From contig JBEVMS010000105.1 in the NCBI GenBank assembly GCA_040508515.1, positions 1-6,183 of the forward strand: DNA of 6,183 bases, given 5' to 3'. The notes beneath the pieces were generated by a model, which saw only the letters and a list, made by a program, of their open reading frames with translations, did no database searches and was not told where the DNA came from. Source of the DNA: JBEVMS01 sp040508515. Its GTDB lineage: Bacteria > Pseudomonadota > Gammaproteobacteria > Xanthomonadales > Rhodanobacteraceae. Made by a program: the position numbers and the translations under genes. Shown here piece by piece: positions 1-6,183 of the stretch; the stretch's first letter is position 1; each line of letters starts with the position of its first letter.

Positions 1-2024
1 TGGCCGTATTCGAAGGCCATCACCGCCTCTTCGCTGAGCAGCGAATCGATCACTTCGACGGTGGCATCCTCGCGCACATGCGCCAACGGCATATAGGTGC
101 TGCCGGCCTGCTGATCATGCAGCACCGCATGCCGATGGAAGAACGTGCCGCGACCGGCGTCCTGGCCGACCAGGCGCAGGTCGTAGCCGGCGTCGATCAG
201 GCTGGCGTAGGCGAGGTTTTCGGCAAAGCCCCAGTCGCCCGGTTGCTCGCCGGCGGCCATCTTGCGCCGGTCATCGTAGATCTTGCCGACGCGCGATTGC
301 AGGCTCAGCTCGCTGGGCAGATCGAGAATCTTCTGTGCCAACTCGACCAGCTTCTGCTTGGGCAAGGTGGTGTCGGTGGGCGTGGACAGCTTGCCGGTGA
401 ATTGCGCCCAGTCGATTTCGATATCGCGCTTGAAATCGGTGTCCAGCTCGGTCATCGGCGCGCCGGCTTCGAGGCGCTCACGATAGTTGTCCAGCAGCTT
501 CTGGCCATCGCCCTCGGCCAGCACGCTGCGCTGCTGCAATTGCTGCGCATACAGATCGCGGGTGGTCGGGCGCTTGCGGATCACCTGGTACATCAGCGGC
601 TGCGTGGCGGCCGGCTCGTCGGCCTCGTTGTGGCCGTGGCGGCGGTAGCAGACCAGGTCGATCACCACGTCTTTCTTGAACTGCTGGCGGAACGCGTAGG
701 CCAGCCGGGTGACCTGGATCACTGCCTCGGGGTCATCGCCGTTGACGTGGAACACCGGCGCGTTGACCATCTTGGCCAAGTCGGTGCAGTACAGCGTGGA
801 GCGCGCGTCGCGCGGGTTGGAGGTGGTGAAGCCGACCTGATTGTTGACCACCACATGCAGCGTGCCGCCGATCGCGAAGCCGCGCGCCTGCGACATGTTG
901 ATCAGCTCCATGTTGACGCCCTGGCCCGCGAAGGCCGCATCACCATGGATCAACAGCGCCACCGAAGACACCTTGGCCTCATCGTGGCGACGGGTCTGGC
1001 GCGCGTGCACGGAGCCAGCCACCACCGGGTTGACGATTTCCAGGTGCGACGGATTGAACGCCAGCGCCACGTGCACACCACCGGTCTTGGTCTTGACGTT
1101 GGCCGAGAAGCCCATGTGGTACTTCACGTCGCCGGAGTGGGCGGGGTCATCGGGGTGCTCGAAGCGGCCTTCAAACTCGTTGAACAAGGTCTTGGGCGGC
1201 TTGCCCAGAATGTTCACCAGCACGTTGAGGCGGCCGCGATGGGCCATGCCAATCACGTATTCCTTGACCTCGGCACCGCGCTCGGAACGGATCACCTCGT
1301 CCAGCAGCGGAATCAGGCTGTCGCCGCCTTCCAGCGAGAAACGCTTCTGGCCGACGTACTTGGTGTGCAGGTAGCGCTCCAGGCCTTCGGCCGCGGTGAG
1401 CTTTTCCAGCACGCGGCGCTGTTCGTCCTGGCTTAGCCCGGCGTCGCCGTTGGCCTGCTCCAGGCGGCTGTAGATCCAGTTGCGCTGTTCGTGGTCGGAG
1501 ATGTACATGAACTCGGCGCCGACCGAGTGGGTGTAGATCTTTTTCAGTCGCGCCAGTAGTTCGCGCAAGGGGAGCTGCGGGCCGTTGCCGGCAAAATTGC
1601 CCGTGTCGAACGGGGTGTCCAGGTCAGCCTCGCTCAGGCCGTGGAAGTCCAGTTGCAGATCGGGGGCAGCCATTTTCTCGGCCAGGCCCAGCGGGTCGAG
1701 GTTGGCGCCCAGATGACCGCGCGAGCGATAAGCGGTCAGCAGGCGCAGTACGCCAGCCTGCTTGCGTGCATGCACGTCATCCCGCGGCGCGGCTGCTGCG
1801 GCGACAGCGGTAGGGCGCTGCTTTTGCGCCGCCTCGATGCGCGCGATGGCGGCCGAGTGAGGCACATCGCCGCGCCCCTGAAAAGAATCGAAGTATTGCT
1901 GCCATTCTGATGTGACTGAAGAAGGGTCAGTCAACCAAGCTTCGTAGCGTTGTTCGACATACTCGGCGTTGCCGCCTGCCAGTTGCGAGGACTCGAAGAA
2001 CTCGCGGATCAAATTTGTGCTCAC
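1..2024 (-). CDS. sucA: 2-oxoglutarate dehydrogenase E1 component (partial, 3' end off the left edge)
   Basis: SucA is the thiamine-diphosphate-dependent E1 subunit of the cytoplasmic 2-oxoglutarate dehydrogenase complex. It decarboxylates 2-oxoglutarate and passes the succinyl group to the lipoyl group of SucB (TCA cycle). The first 674 codons are visible, of about 940 usual for the family. Seen directly: an N-terminal E1 segment (SSQLAGGNAEYVEQRYEAWL, residues 12-31), an Ala-rich linker near 72-80, AHRGRLNVLVN at 261-271, the ThDP/Mg motif IHGDAAFAGQG at 359-369 completed by VVNNQVGFTT at 392-401, and RRHGHNEADEP at 461-471. The frame is unbroken. I chose the GTG at 2024 because the family N-terminus begins there and GGTGG lies just upstream. 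An in-frame ATG at 2060 would add 12 residues (MAVKPLFSPGGD) and cannot be excluded; a TAG stop lies further upstream. The gene has its own promoter-like sequence at 2101-2129. sucB would be expected next, outside the window. Confidence 0.97.
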   Translation of the reverse strand, partial: MSTNLIREFFESSQLAGGNAEYVEQRYEAWLTDPSSVTSEWQQYFDSFQGRGDVPHSAAIARIEAAQKQRPTAVAAAAAPRDDVHARKQAGVLRLLTAYRSRGHLGANLDPLGLAEKMAAPDLQLDFHGLSEADLDTPFDTGNFAGNGPQLPLRELLARLKKIYTHSVGAEFMYISDHEQRNWIYSRLEQANGDAGLSQDEQRRVLEKLTAAEGLERYLHTKYVGQKRFSLEGGDSLIPLLDEVIRSERGAEVKEYVIGMAHRGRLNVLVNILGKPPKTLFNEFEGRFEHPDDPAHSGDVKYHMGFSANVKTKTGGVHVALAFNPSHLEIVNPVVAGSVHARQTRRHDEAKVSSVALLIHGDAAFAGQGVNMELINMSQARGFAIGGTLHVVVNNQVGFTTSNPRDARSTLYCTDLAKMVNAPVFHVNGDDPEAVIQVTRLAYAFRQQFKKDVVIDLVCYRRHGHNEADEPAATQPLMYQVIRKRPTTRDLYAQQLQQRSVLAEGDGQKLLDNYRERLEAGAPMTELDTDFKRDIEIDWAQFTGKLSTPTDTTLPKQKLVELAQKILDLPSELSLQSRVGKIYDDRRKMAAGEQPGDWGFAENLAYASLIDAGYDLRLVGQDAGRGTFFHRHAVLHDQQAGSTYMPLAHVREDATVEVIDSLLSEEAVMAFEYG

Positions 2025-2100
2025 GTCACCACCGGGAGAGAAGAGAGGCTTCACTGCCATTCGTCTAGCCCACGGCGGATGACAGAAGGAAAACCCCGCA

Positions 2101-2129
2101 ATTATCTACTCGCTATTGCAATGCGGCAA
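2101..2129 (-). promoter_or_regulatory. Probable sigma70 promoter of sucA
   Basis: On the minus strand, TTGCCG (2129-2124, four of six matches to the -35 consensus) is followed after exactly 17 bp by GATAAT (2106-2101, five of six matches to the -10 consensus). An A6 tract at 2148-2143 lies about 14 bp upstream of the -35 box and could act like an UP element. Transcription would start near 2094. That gives a leader of about 35 nt to the ATG at 2060, or about 70 nt to the GTG at 2024. The local drop in GC content in an otherwise GC-rich window supports a promoter. The start site is inferred. Confidence 0.6.
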
Positions 2130-2221
2130 CCCGAAATAACGCTTTTTTGACCCTTTCGATCGGCTTGAAACCTTGATCGAGCGGCTTGCATCGCCGAAAG
2201 AGCGCATGGCGTCGCGTTTGC

Positions 2222-2250
2222 CGTGTGGTTGGGCGCTGATGGACCACGCG
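2222..2250 (-). terminator. Weak hairpin after the DUF7931-like ORF, possible transcription end
   Basis: CGTGTGGT (2222-2229) and ACCACGCG (2243-2250) are inverted around a 13-nt loop. On the minus-strand RNA the stem has one C-A mismatch, leaving five contiguous pairs plus two. It lies about 30 nt after the stop at 2281. There is no U-run, so it is not a classical intrinsic terminator. If transcripts stop here, the stop would be factor-dependent or inefficient. Confidence 0.2.
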
Positions 2251-2280
2251 TATGGCTGTTCAGGCTAGGAGCCGATCGGT

Positions 2281-2778
2281 TCAGATCGAGAGCTTATCGA
2301 GTTCGCGGGCACGCGCTGAGCGGTCCCAGCGCTGTTCGAAATCGTGCAACAGCGGCGCCTGGGCGGCACGATCGCAGCGATCGGCACGGCCGTCATCCAG
2401 CTCGGCATCGCGCAGCCACAGATAGCCGCCCTGGTCGTTGAAGAGATAGGCGCCGCCGTCCACCCGATCGCTCGGTTCAAGCGGTACGCGTATTTCGATA
2501 ATGCTGGGCAGGCGTTGCGCCAAGAGCAGCAGGCGATGGCTGTCGCGCAACGCGCGCAGTGGGTCGAACAGCAGGATGCGGATCTGCGCCACGCGGCCAG
2601 CGGTGGCAATCCGGCGCAACTCGGCCAGTTCCTCGGCGCTGTCGTACCAGCCGACGCTGAGGCTCGGTTGCTGCAACGCCAGCCGGTAACGGGTATCGGC
2701 CAAAAGCAGTCGGCGCGCTGCCGAAAGTTGCAGCGAATCGCCCAGCGCTAGCGGGTGGCTTGTGCTCATGGAATTCAT
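2281..2778 (-). CDS. Small protein resembling the C-terminal DUF7931 domain of GNAT-fusion proteins
   Basis: This ORF gives 165 residues from the ATG at 2778; a second ATG at 2769 would remove three. Neither has a clear Shine-Dalgarno sequence. The sequence alternates short helical and strand segments: a start rich in Arg, Leu and Ala (SAARRLLLADTRYRLALQQ, residues 19-37), then VGWYDSAEELAELRRIA, then the strand QIRILLFDPLRALRDSHRLL, then IIEIRVPLEP, AYLFNDQGGYLWLRDAEL, and a last helix with DFEQRWDRSARARELDKL. From memory this layout matches the domain found at the C-terminus of some proteobacterial GNAT acetyltransferases (DUF7931, phospholipase-D-like in general shape). Function is unknown. 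There is no signal peptide or membrane segment. The frame stays open upstream to a GTG at 2898, but that extension reads through GNAT debris and is unlikely to be native. It may be a surviving domain of a broken fusion gene rather than a gene in its own right. Confidence 0.55.
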   Translation of the reverse strand: MNSMSTSHPLALGDSLQLSAARRLLLADTRYRLALQQPSLSVGWYDSAEELAELRRIATAGRVAQIRILLFDPLRALRDSHRLLLLAQRLPSIIEIRVPLEPSDRVDGGAYLFNDQGGYLWLRDAELDDGRADRCDRAAQAPLLHDFEQRWDRSARARELDKLSI

Positions 2779-2948
2779 CTTAGCCGCATCGCTCAGTGCG
2801 CGATGTCGGCGCGTCGAACACCACCGAGCGAGTGCGAGCGTTTCGAAACCTGTAGCGCTGCATGAACACGCGCAGGCGGATCGCCTTAAGCGCGTCACGC
2901 TGGTACGTATCTGCCCAGCGTGCAGGTTCCAGCAGGAGCCGGGGTGGA
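2779..2948 (-). pseudogene. Decayed GNAT-family N-acetyltransferase remnant (internal deletion and frameshifts)
   Basis: Immediately after the roxA stop, three minus-strand frames together hold pieces of one GNAT protein. Frame A (about 2940-2840) reads LLLEPARWADTYQRDALKAI then RLRVFMQ, the typical first strand and helix of these enzymes (RDALxxIRxxVFxxEQ). Directly after it comes QRY; one base later, in the frame of the downstream ORF, comes GFETLA (about 2842-2822). QRYGFE is the usual motif near the GNAT C-terminus. A third frame, about 2812-2780, gives ADIAH, a stop, then AMRL, matching the usual ending EAGIPHxAMRL. The acetyl-CoA-binding core between the first helix and QRY (motif A, RxxGxG/A) is missing, about 100 residues. 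Frame A also lacks an ATG at the expected start and ends in TAA at 2782-2780. The remnant cannot encode an active enzyme. The family reading is mine by eye; the disruption is visible directly. Confidence 0.6.
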
Positions 2949-4154
2949 TCAGCGACGGCGCGGTTTATGCAGCAGGTAATGGCCCTCGTTGTGCAGTTGC
3001 AGCACCAACGCCAAGGCCTCGGGATCGTCCAGTTCGTGCGCCTGCAATTCGCGCCGTGAGCAAAGCAGTTGGGCCAGTTCCGCACTGCACGGATAAGCGT
3101 GTCCGCTGACATAGAGTTGCGCGCCGGACTTGCCGCGGCTCCAGGCCAGGCGAGCCCACGGATGGCGCAGTGCTTCGGCGCCGCCGTGCAGACGTTTGGC
3201 GAACGCGGCCGCGGTCAGCGGCTTGTCCGCCGGTGCCACCACCTGCGCATTGCGGTAGCGGGTGATGAAGCGTCCGAACCAGTCGCGCAGGCTGTCCTCG
3301 TCCAGCGCGGTGGCGAACGGCAAGGTTTGCCGAAGGCGATTCAGCGCGGCGCGGTCGATTTCGCCGATCGCCTTGACCGGAGCCAGGTCGGGGTCGGTGT
3401 AGCGCAGGTCGTCGGGCAGGCGCTCAGCCAGATAATCGGCCAGATCGCCGACCAGCTCGGCTTGCGCCGGCGCGCGCATGCCGACTGAGAAAGTCATGCA
3501 GGGACCACCGAAAGCGACGCCGTCATGCGGCACGCCTGGGGGCAGATAAAGCATGTCGCCCGGTTCCAGCAGCCATTCGTGGGTCGGCTCGAACTGCGCC
3601 AGTTGCTTGAGTTCCATCTCGGGCTTGAAATCCTTCGGCGCGGAAGGGTCGTCGCTGATCGCCCAATGCCGTTGACCGAGTCCTTGCAACAAAAAGACGT
3701 CGTACTGGTCGACGTGGGCGCCGACGCCGCCGCCTTCCTCGGCATAGGAAATCATGATGTCATCGAGGCGCCAACTGGGCAGGAAGTCGAACGTCGGCAG
3801 CAGCGCGGCTACGTCGGCGTCCCACTTGTCCACATCCTGGATCAGCAAGGTCCAATGGGTCGGCGGCAGTTTGACGAATTCTTCTTCGGCGAAGGGACCA
3901 AGCTTGACCGTCCAGCGGTCGCGCTTGTCGTCGTGAATGATCAGGCGCGACAGTGCGGCCTCTTCGCAGGCCAGACCGGCGAAATCATTCGGCTCGATCG
4001 GTAGCTTGAAGTCGGTAAACGCTTGGCGGATCAGCAACGGCCGTTTCTGCCAGTAGTCGCGTAGAAAGTGTGCCGGGCTCATGCCCAAAGGCTGGCGTGC
4101 GCTGCCGCGCACTTCGATGGGGAGGGTCTTGCGGGAAATTTTTTGGATGGCCAT
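2949..4154 (-). CDS. roxA: 50S ribosomal protein L16 arginine hydroxylase-like cupin/JmjC oxygenase
   Basis: This is an Fe(II)/2-oxoglutarate-dependent oxygenase of the RoxA/YcfD family (cupin 4, JmjC-like). The E. coli member hydroxylates an arginine of ribosomal protein L16 in the cytoplasm; that substrate is inferred here from family membership. The protein has 401 residues (E. coli YcfD about 373). Seen directly: HFLRDYWQKRPLLIRQAF at 29-46, the core GGGVGAHVDQYDVFLLQGLG at 141-160, then LEPGDMLYLPPGVPHDGVA at 196-214. The iron triad is therefore H147, D149 and H210. A C-terminal winged-helix-like part (about 300-398) completes the family architecture. I start at the ATG at 4154 (MAIQKISRKTL); the frame is open upstream to 4250, but that extension shows no family similarity. 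No Shine-Dalgarno is visible, and a TACAAT box lies five bases before the ATG, so the message may be leaderless. The GNAT remnant begins right after the stop. Confidence 0.93.
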   Translation of the reverse strand: MAIQKISRKTLPIEVRGSARQPLGMSPAHFLRDYWQKRPLLIRQAFTDFKLPIEPNDFAGLACEEAALSRLIIHDDKRDRWTVKLGPFAEEEFVKLPPTHWTLLIQDVDKWDADVAALLPTFDFLPSWRLDDIMISYAEEGGGVGAHVDQYDVFLLQGLGQRHWAISDDPSAPKDFKPEMELKQLAQFEPTHEWLLEPGDMLYLPPGVPHDGVAFGGPCMTFSVGMRAPAQAELVGDLADYLAERLPDDLRYTDPDLAPVKAIGEIDRAALNRLRQTLPFATALDEDSLRDWFGRFITRYRNAQVVAPADKPLTAAAFAKRLHGGAEALRHPWARLAWSRGKSGAQLYVSGHAYPCSAELAQLLCSRRELQAHELDDPEALALVLQLHNEGHYLLHKPRRR

Positions 4155-4159
4155 GCGAC

Positions 4160-4165
4160 ATTGTA
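4160..4165 (-). promoter_or_regulatory. Possible -10 box of roxA placed for a leaderless transcript
   Basis: TACAAT (minus strand, five of six matches to TATAAT) ends five bases before the roxA ATG. Transcription from it would begin at or within a base of the ATG. No good -35 hexamer is present at 16-18 bp (the best candidates are TCGTCG or GTCGTC), so this is suggestive only. Confidence 0.3.
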
Positions 4166-4303
4166 GCGGTGCGACCGGGCTCGACGACGCCTCGGCGCGC
4201 GGATGCCCTCGACGCGAGGCTGCCCCCATGATGGTTTGGCGCAGATCCAAAGCGTGGCCGTCGTTTGTTTCGGATGCTTACCTCAGCGCCTGCGACCTTG
4301 CGG

Positions 4304-4331
4304 GTGGGTGGCCCAAGCCGCGACCACCCAC
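4304..4331 (-). terminator. Hairpin after the TonB-dependent receptor gene
   Basis: GTGGGTGG and CCACCCAC form a perfect 8-bp inverted repeat around a 12-nt loop, starting 11 nt after the receptor stop codon. The stem is strong (six G-C pairs), but no U-run follows on the minus strand. It may be a Rho-assisted end or a 3'-protective hairpin rather than a classical intrinsic terminator. Its position directly after the receptor stop is the main support. Confidence 0.4.
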
Positions 4332-4342
4332 ACGTGCGGCTA

Positions 4343-6183
4343 TTACAGATCCAGTTCCACGCTGGCCTGCCAGGTGCGCGGCGCGCCCAGTGCGGCGGTG
4401 TCGCTGGCGGTGCCGCCGTTGACGCTGCCTGGATAGACCGACGCCCAGTAGTGCGTGTTAGTGGCGTTGTTCAACGCCAGGCGAACGATCAGCGGATGTT
4501 TGTCCAGGCTGAAACTCATGCGCGTGCCCAGGTCCACCGTGGCATAGCCGGCCGCATAGCTGTTGTTGGTGATGGTGGCGGCGCGGTTGCTGGTTTGATG
4601 CAGGCCAATGCTGAAGGCCCAGGCACTCACCGTGCGCGGCAGCGTCGGCAGGTTGTAGTCCAGCAGCAGGCTGCTCTGCAGGTGCGGCACGCCGACCACA
4701 CGCTTGTCGTCGGTAGCGGGGTTATGCGTATTTACGAGCGTGGCATCGAGCCAGGTGAAGCCGCCGTAGAGCGTCAGGTTGGAGGTGAGGTTGCCGGCGG
4801 CGCTCACTTCCAAACCGTTATTGCGCTGTTCGCCGGCCACACGATAGACATCGTCGGTATCAACCAGCGCGTAGGCGCGCTGCATGTTGAAGAGCGCGCT
4901 GCCCAAGGTGATGCCGTCGATTTGCGTCTTGTAGCCCAACTCGTACTGCTTGCTGCGGTAAGGCGCCAGTGTGTCGTTGGCGTTGAGCGCGTTTTCCGGC
5001 GCGGTGTCGCCGGGTTGCTCGCTGGAGGCGTAGGTGAGGTAGAAGGTGTCCGTATCGCTGGGCGTGTAGATCAGGCTGACGGTCGGGCTAAACGCGTCAT
5101 GCACTTGATAGTCGGACGTCTGCTGACCGGTGCGCGAAAAATTGCGCGTGCTCAGGTAGCTGTCGCTGATCACCCCCATCACCGCCCACTGCGCATTGAA
5201 GTGCAAGGTGTCCCCGGCGATCAGGCTCTGCTGCTCGTTGCGTGTCTGCAACGGCGGATTGCCGAAGCCGGGGTTGGGGCCCCAGGGCTTCTCCGGCAAG
5301 AAACTGGAGGCGTAATAGTTGCTGCTGCCCAGGGTGACCGAGGTCGGGGTGTGCCCGTAGGCGCGCTGCTCGTCGTAGCCGTTGGTGCCTAAGGTGACGT
5401 CGTTTTCCAGACTGCCGGTGTCGAACTTGCCGGTGAGGTAGGCCAGGTTGCTGTTGACGGTGAAGCGCGAGATCGAGTTCTGGCCCAAGGTGGCGGTATA
5501 GGCGCCGCTATTGTTGGTGAAGTTGTTGGAGATCACCGGCAGGTAACGGTCGGCGACTTGGTGCAGGGCGCCGATGGTGAGATGCCAGTCCTCGTTGAAA
5601 TCGTGGGTCAGCTTGGCCAGGTGCGTTTTGGTGTCCAGGTCCATGCCGCCATAGGGCTGGCCGTAACCGGTCTGGGTCGACGAGCGCGCGCTGGGCAGCA
5701 CGGTATTGCCGCCGGAGTTGTAGATGAAAATGCCCGGGTAGCCGCGCTGGTCGAAGTGGTAGCTGCTGGTATCGAGTTGCAGCACGGTCTTGTCCGAGAA
5801 ATGGATATCGAACGCACCGCTGGCCAGATTGCGATCCAGATGGCTGTCGGTATAAGGACCGCTGCCGTCACCGTGGGCCAGGTTGATTCGGTAACCGAAC
5901 CAGCCATCGTTACCGATCCGACCACCGAAGTCCCCCGCTTCGGTGACGATGCTGTCGCTGCCGAAACCCAGGCTCAGGCGATTGAGGAAATCGTCAGTGG
6001 GGCGCTTGTCGTTGTACTCGAAGATGCCGCCGGGCACTTGTGGGCCGTAGAGCGCGCCGGCCAGGCCATTGAGCACGGTGATGTTGTCGAACTGCTCGAT
6101 CCCGTAGGAGGTGCTGTCCACCGCATTGAGCCCGTCGATGCGGCTGTTGGAGACCATCTCGCCTTCGAAGCCGCGCGACTGCG
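4343..6183 (-). CDS. TonB-dependent siderophore-type outer-membrane receptor (partial, 5' end off the right edge)
   Basis: An outer-membrane beta-barrel receptor that takes up a ligand with energy from TonB-ExbB-ExbD. About 612 residues are visible, counted from the first full codon at 6181; the signal peptide, TonB box and most of the plug lie outside the window. Seen directly: SRGFEGE at 2-8 and SRIDGL at 13-18, then ITVLNGLAGALYGPQVPGG at 34-52 and KRPT at 59-62, the hallmark end of the plug in siderophore receptors. The rest is a barrel of alternating Ser/Thr/Asn/Gly-rich and aromatic strands, with AFSPTVSLIYTPSDTDTFYL, SKQYELGYK and NGLEVSAAG typical of the family. The frame is intact. 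Two oddities: the position usually Asn after PGGxx is Glu (GGIFEYNDKRP), and the chain ends in Leu (WQASVELDL) rather than Phe. The ATG at 6157 is internal to the plug, not the start. The ligand cannot be told; a ferric siderophore is the default family guess. Confidence 0.93.
   Translation of the reverse strand, partial: QSRGFEGEMVSNSRIDGLNAVDSTSYGIEQFDNITVLNGLAGALYGPQVPGGIFEYNDKRPTDDFLNRLSLGFGSDSIVTEAGDFGGRIGNDGWFGYRINLAHGDGSGPYTDSHLDRNLASGAFDIHFSDKTVLQLDTSSYHFDQRGYPGIFIYNSGGNTVLPSARSSTQTGYGQPYGGMDLDTKTHLAKLTHDFNEDWHLTIGALHQVADRYLPVISNNFTNNSGAYTATLGQNSISRFTVNSNLAYLTGKFDTGSLENDVTLGTNGYDEQRAYGHTPTSVTLGSSNYYASSFLPEKPWGPNPGFGNPPLQTRNEQQSLIAGDTLHFNAQWAVMGVISDSYLSTRNFSRTGQQTSDYQVHDAFSPTVSLIYTPSDTDTFYLTYASSEQPGDTAPENALNANDTLAPYRSKQYELGYKTQIDGITLGSALFNMQRAYALVDTDDVYRVAGEQRNNGLEVSAAGNLTSNLTLYGGFTWLDATLVNTHNPATDDKRVVGVPHLQSSLLLDYNLPTLPRTVSAWAFSIGLHQTSNRAATITNNSYAAGYATVDLGTRMSFSLDKHPLIVRLALNNATNTHYWASVYPGSVNGGTASDTAALGAPRTWQASVELDL

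Larger units (their letters stand above)
2025..2280. other. Intergenic region upstream of sucA
   Basis: These 256 bp separate the stop of the DUF7931-like ORF from the sucA start. The part nearest sucA holds the promoter. The distal part (about 2160-2280) contains two copies of CGGCTTG (in 2160-2190) and one imperfect hairpin. I see no tRNA, small RNA or conserved protein here. The short plus-strand open frames crossing it lack a ribosome binding site or recognisable content. Confidence 0.6.
4155..4342. other. Intergenic region between the receptor gene and roxA
   Basis: These 188 bp hold the receptor terminator-like hairpin (4304-4331) and two short inverted repeats: CCTCG-ACG-CGAGG (4207-4219) and TTTGG, seven bases, CCAAA (4235-4251). 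Either could be a small operator or RNA hairpin, but nothing ties them to a regulator. The roxA frame remains open through 4155-4250 without family-like sequence. I see no RNA gene. Confidence 0.5.

Noticed and set aside
78..1436. Long plus-strand open frame of 452 codons
   Set aside because: It lies wholly antisense to sucA. Its composition (Val, Ala, Gly, His, Gln, Leu-rich) is that of a mirror frame in high-GC coding DNA. There is no ribosome binding site or recognisable domain.
2160..2190. Repeated CGGCTTG and near-repeated GATCGA motifs
   Set aside because: They are short, irregular and occur only twice, which is compatible with chance. There is no array or recognised operator.
2344..2751. 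Plus-strand open frame opposite the DUF7931-like ORF
   Set aside because: The minus-strand frame has domain-like strand and helix alternation; the plus frame does not.
2780..3112. Minus-strand open frame of 110 codons overlapping the end of roxA
   Set aside because: Its first half is a shadow of roxA. Its second half is frame A of the GNAT remnant and ends within the debris, so it is not a gene of its own.
4155..4250. N-terminal extension of roxA to the ATG at 4250
   Set aside because: The 32 extra residues show no similarity to the RoxA family. The ATG at 4154 gives an N-terminus close to the family's usual length.
4265..5392. Plus-strand open frame of 375 codons
   Set aside because: It is antisense to the receptor gene, which has clear plug and barrel motifs. 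This frame has only the low-complexity composition of a shadow.

Overview
This GC-rich window reads like chromosomal DNA from a gammaproteobacterium of the Xanthomonadaceae (Xanthomonas or a close relative). That placement is an inference from codon style, the gene set and the protein sequences; no search was run. Every gene I can support lies on the minus strand. In the direction of transcription the order is: a TonB-dependent outer-membrane receptor (right edge, 5' end missing), a ribosomal-protein arginine hydroxylase of the RoxA/YcfD type, a decayed remnant of a GNAT acetyltransferase, a small intact ORF that looks like the C-terminal domain once fused to that acetyltransferase, and sucA (left edge, 3' end missing).

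Right part (4343-6183): about 612 residues of a siderophore-type TonB-dependent receptor, comprising the end of the plug and the whole beta-barrel. A 188-bp gap follows, with a strong hairpin just after the receptor stop. Middle (2949-4154): a complete cupin/JmjC 2-oxoglutarate oxygenase with the HxD...H iron triad. From 2949 down to about 2779 there is no intact gene, but the three frames together carry pieces of a GNAT protein: its first helix, its C-terminal beta-strand motif and its last residues. The reading is a large internal deletion plus frameshifts. The ORF at 2281-2778 then remains open.

Left part (1-2280): a 256-bp intergenic region holds a good sigma70-type promoter, followed by sucA, of which the first 674 codons are visible. 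SucA is the E1 subunit of the 2-oxoglutarate dehydrogenase complex; sucB and a dihydrolipoamide dehydrogenase gene would be expected beyond the left edge.

The core genes are ordinary. I see no mobile element, CRISPR array, RNA gene or new defence-type system. The most unusual point is the eroded acetyltransferase with its surviving C-terminal domain. The long plus-strand open frames are antisense shadows of sucA, roxA and the receptor gene.
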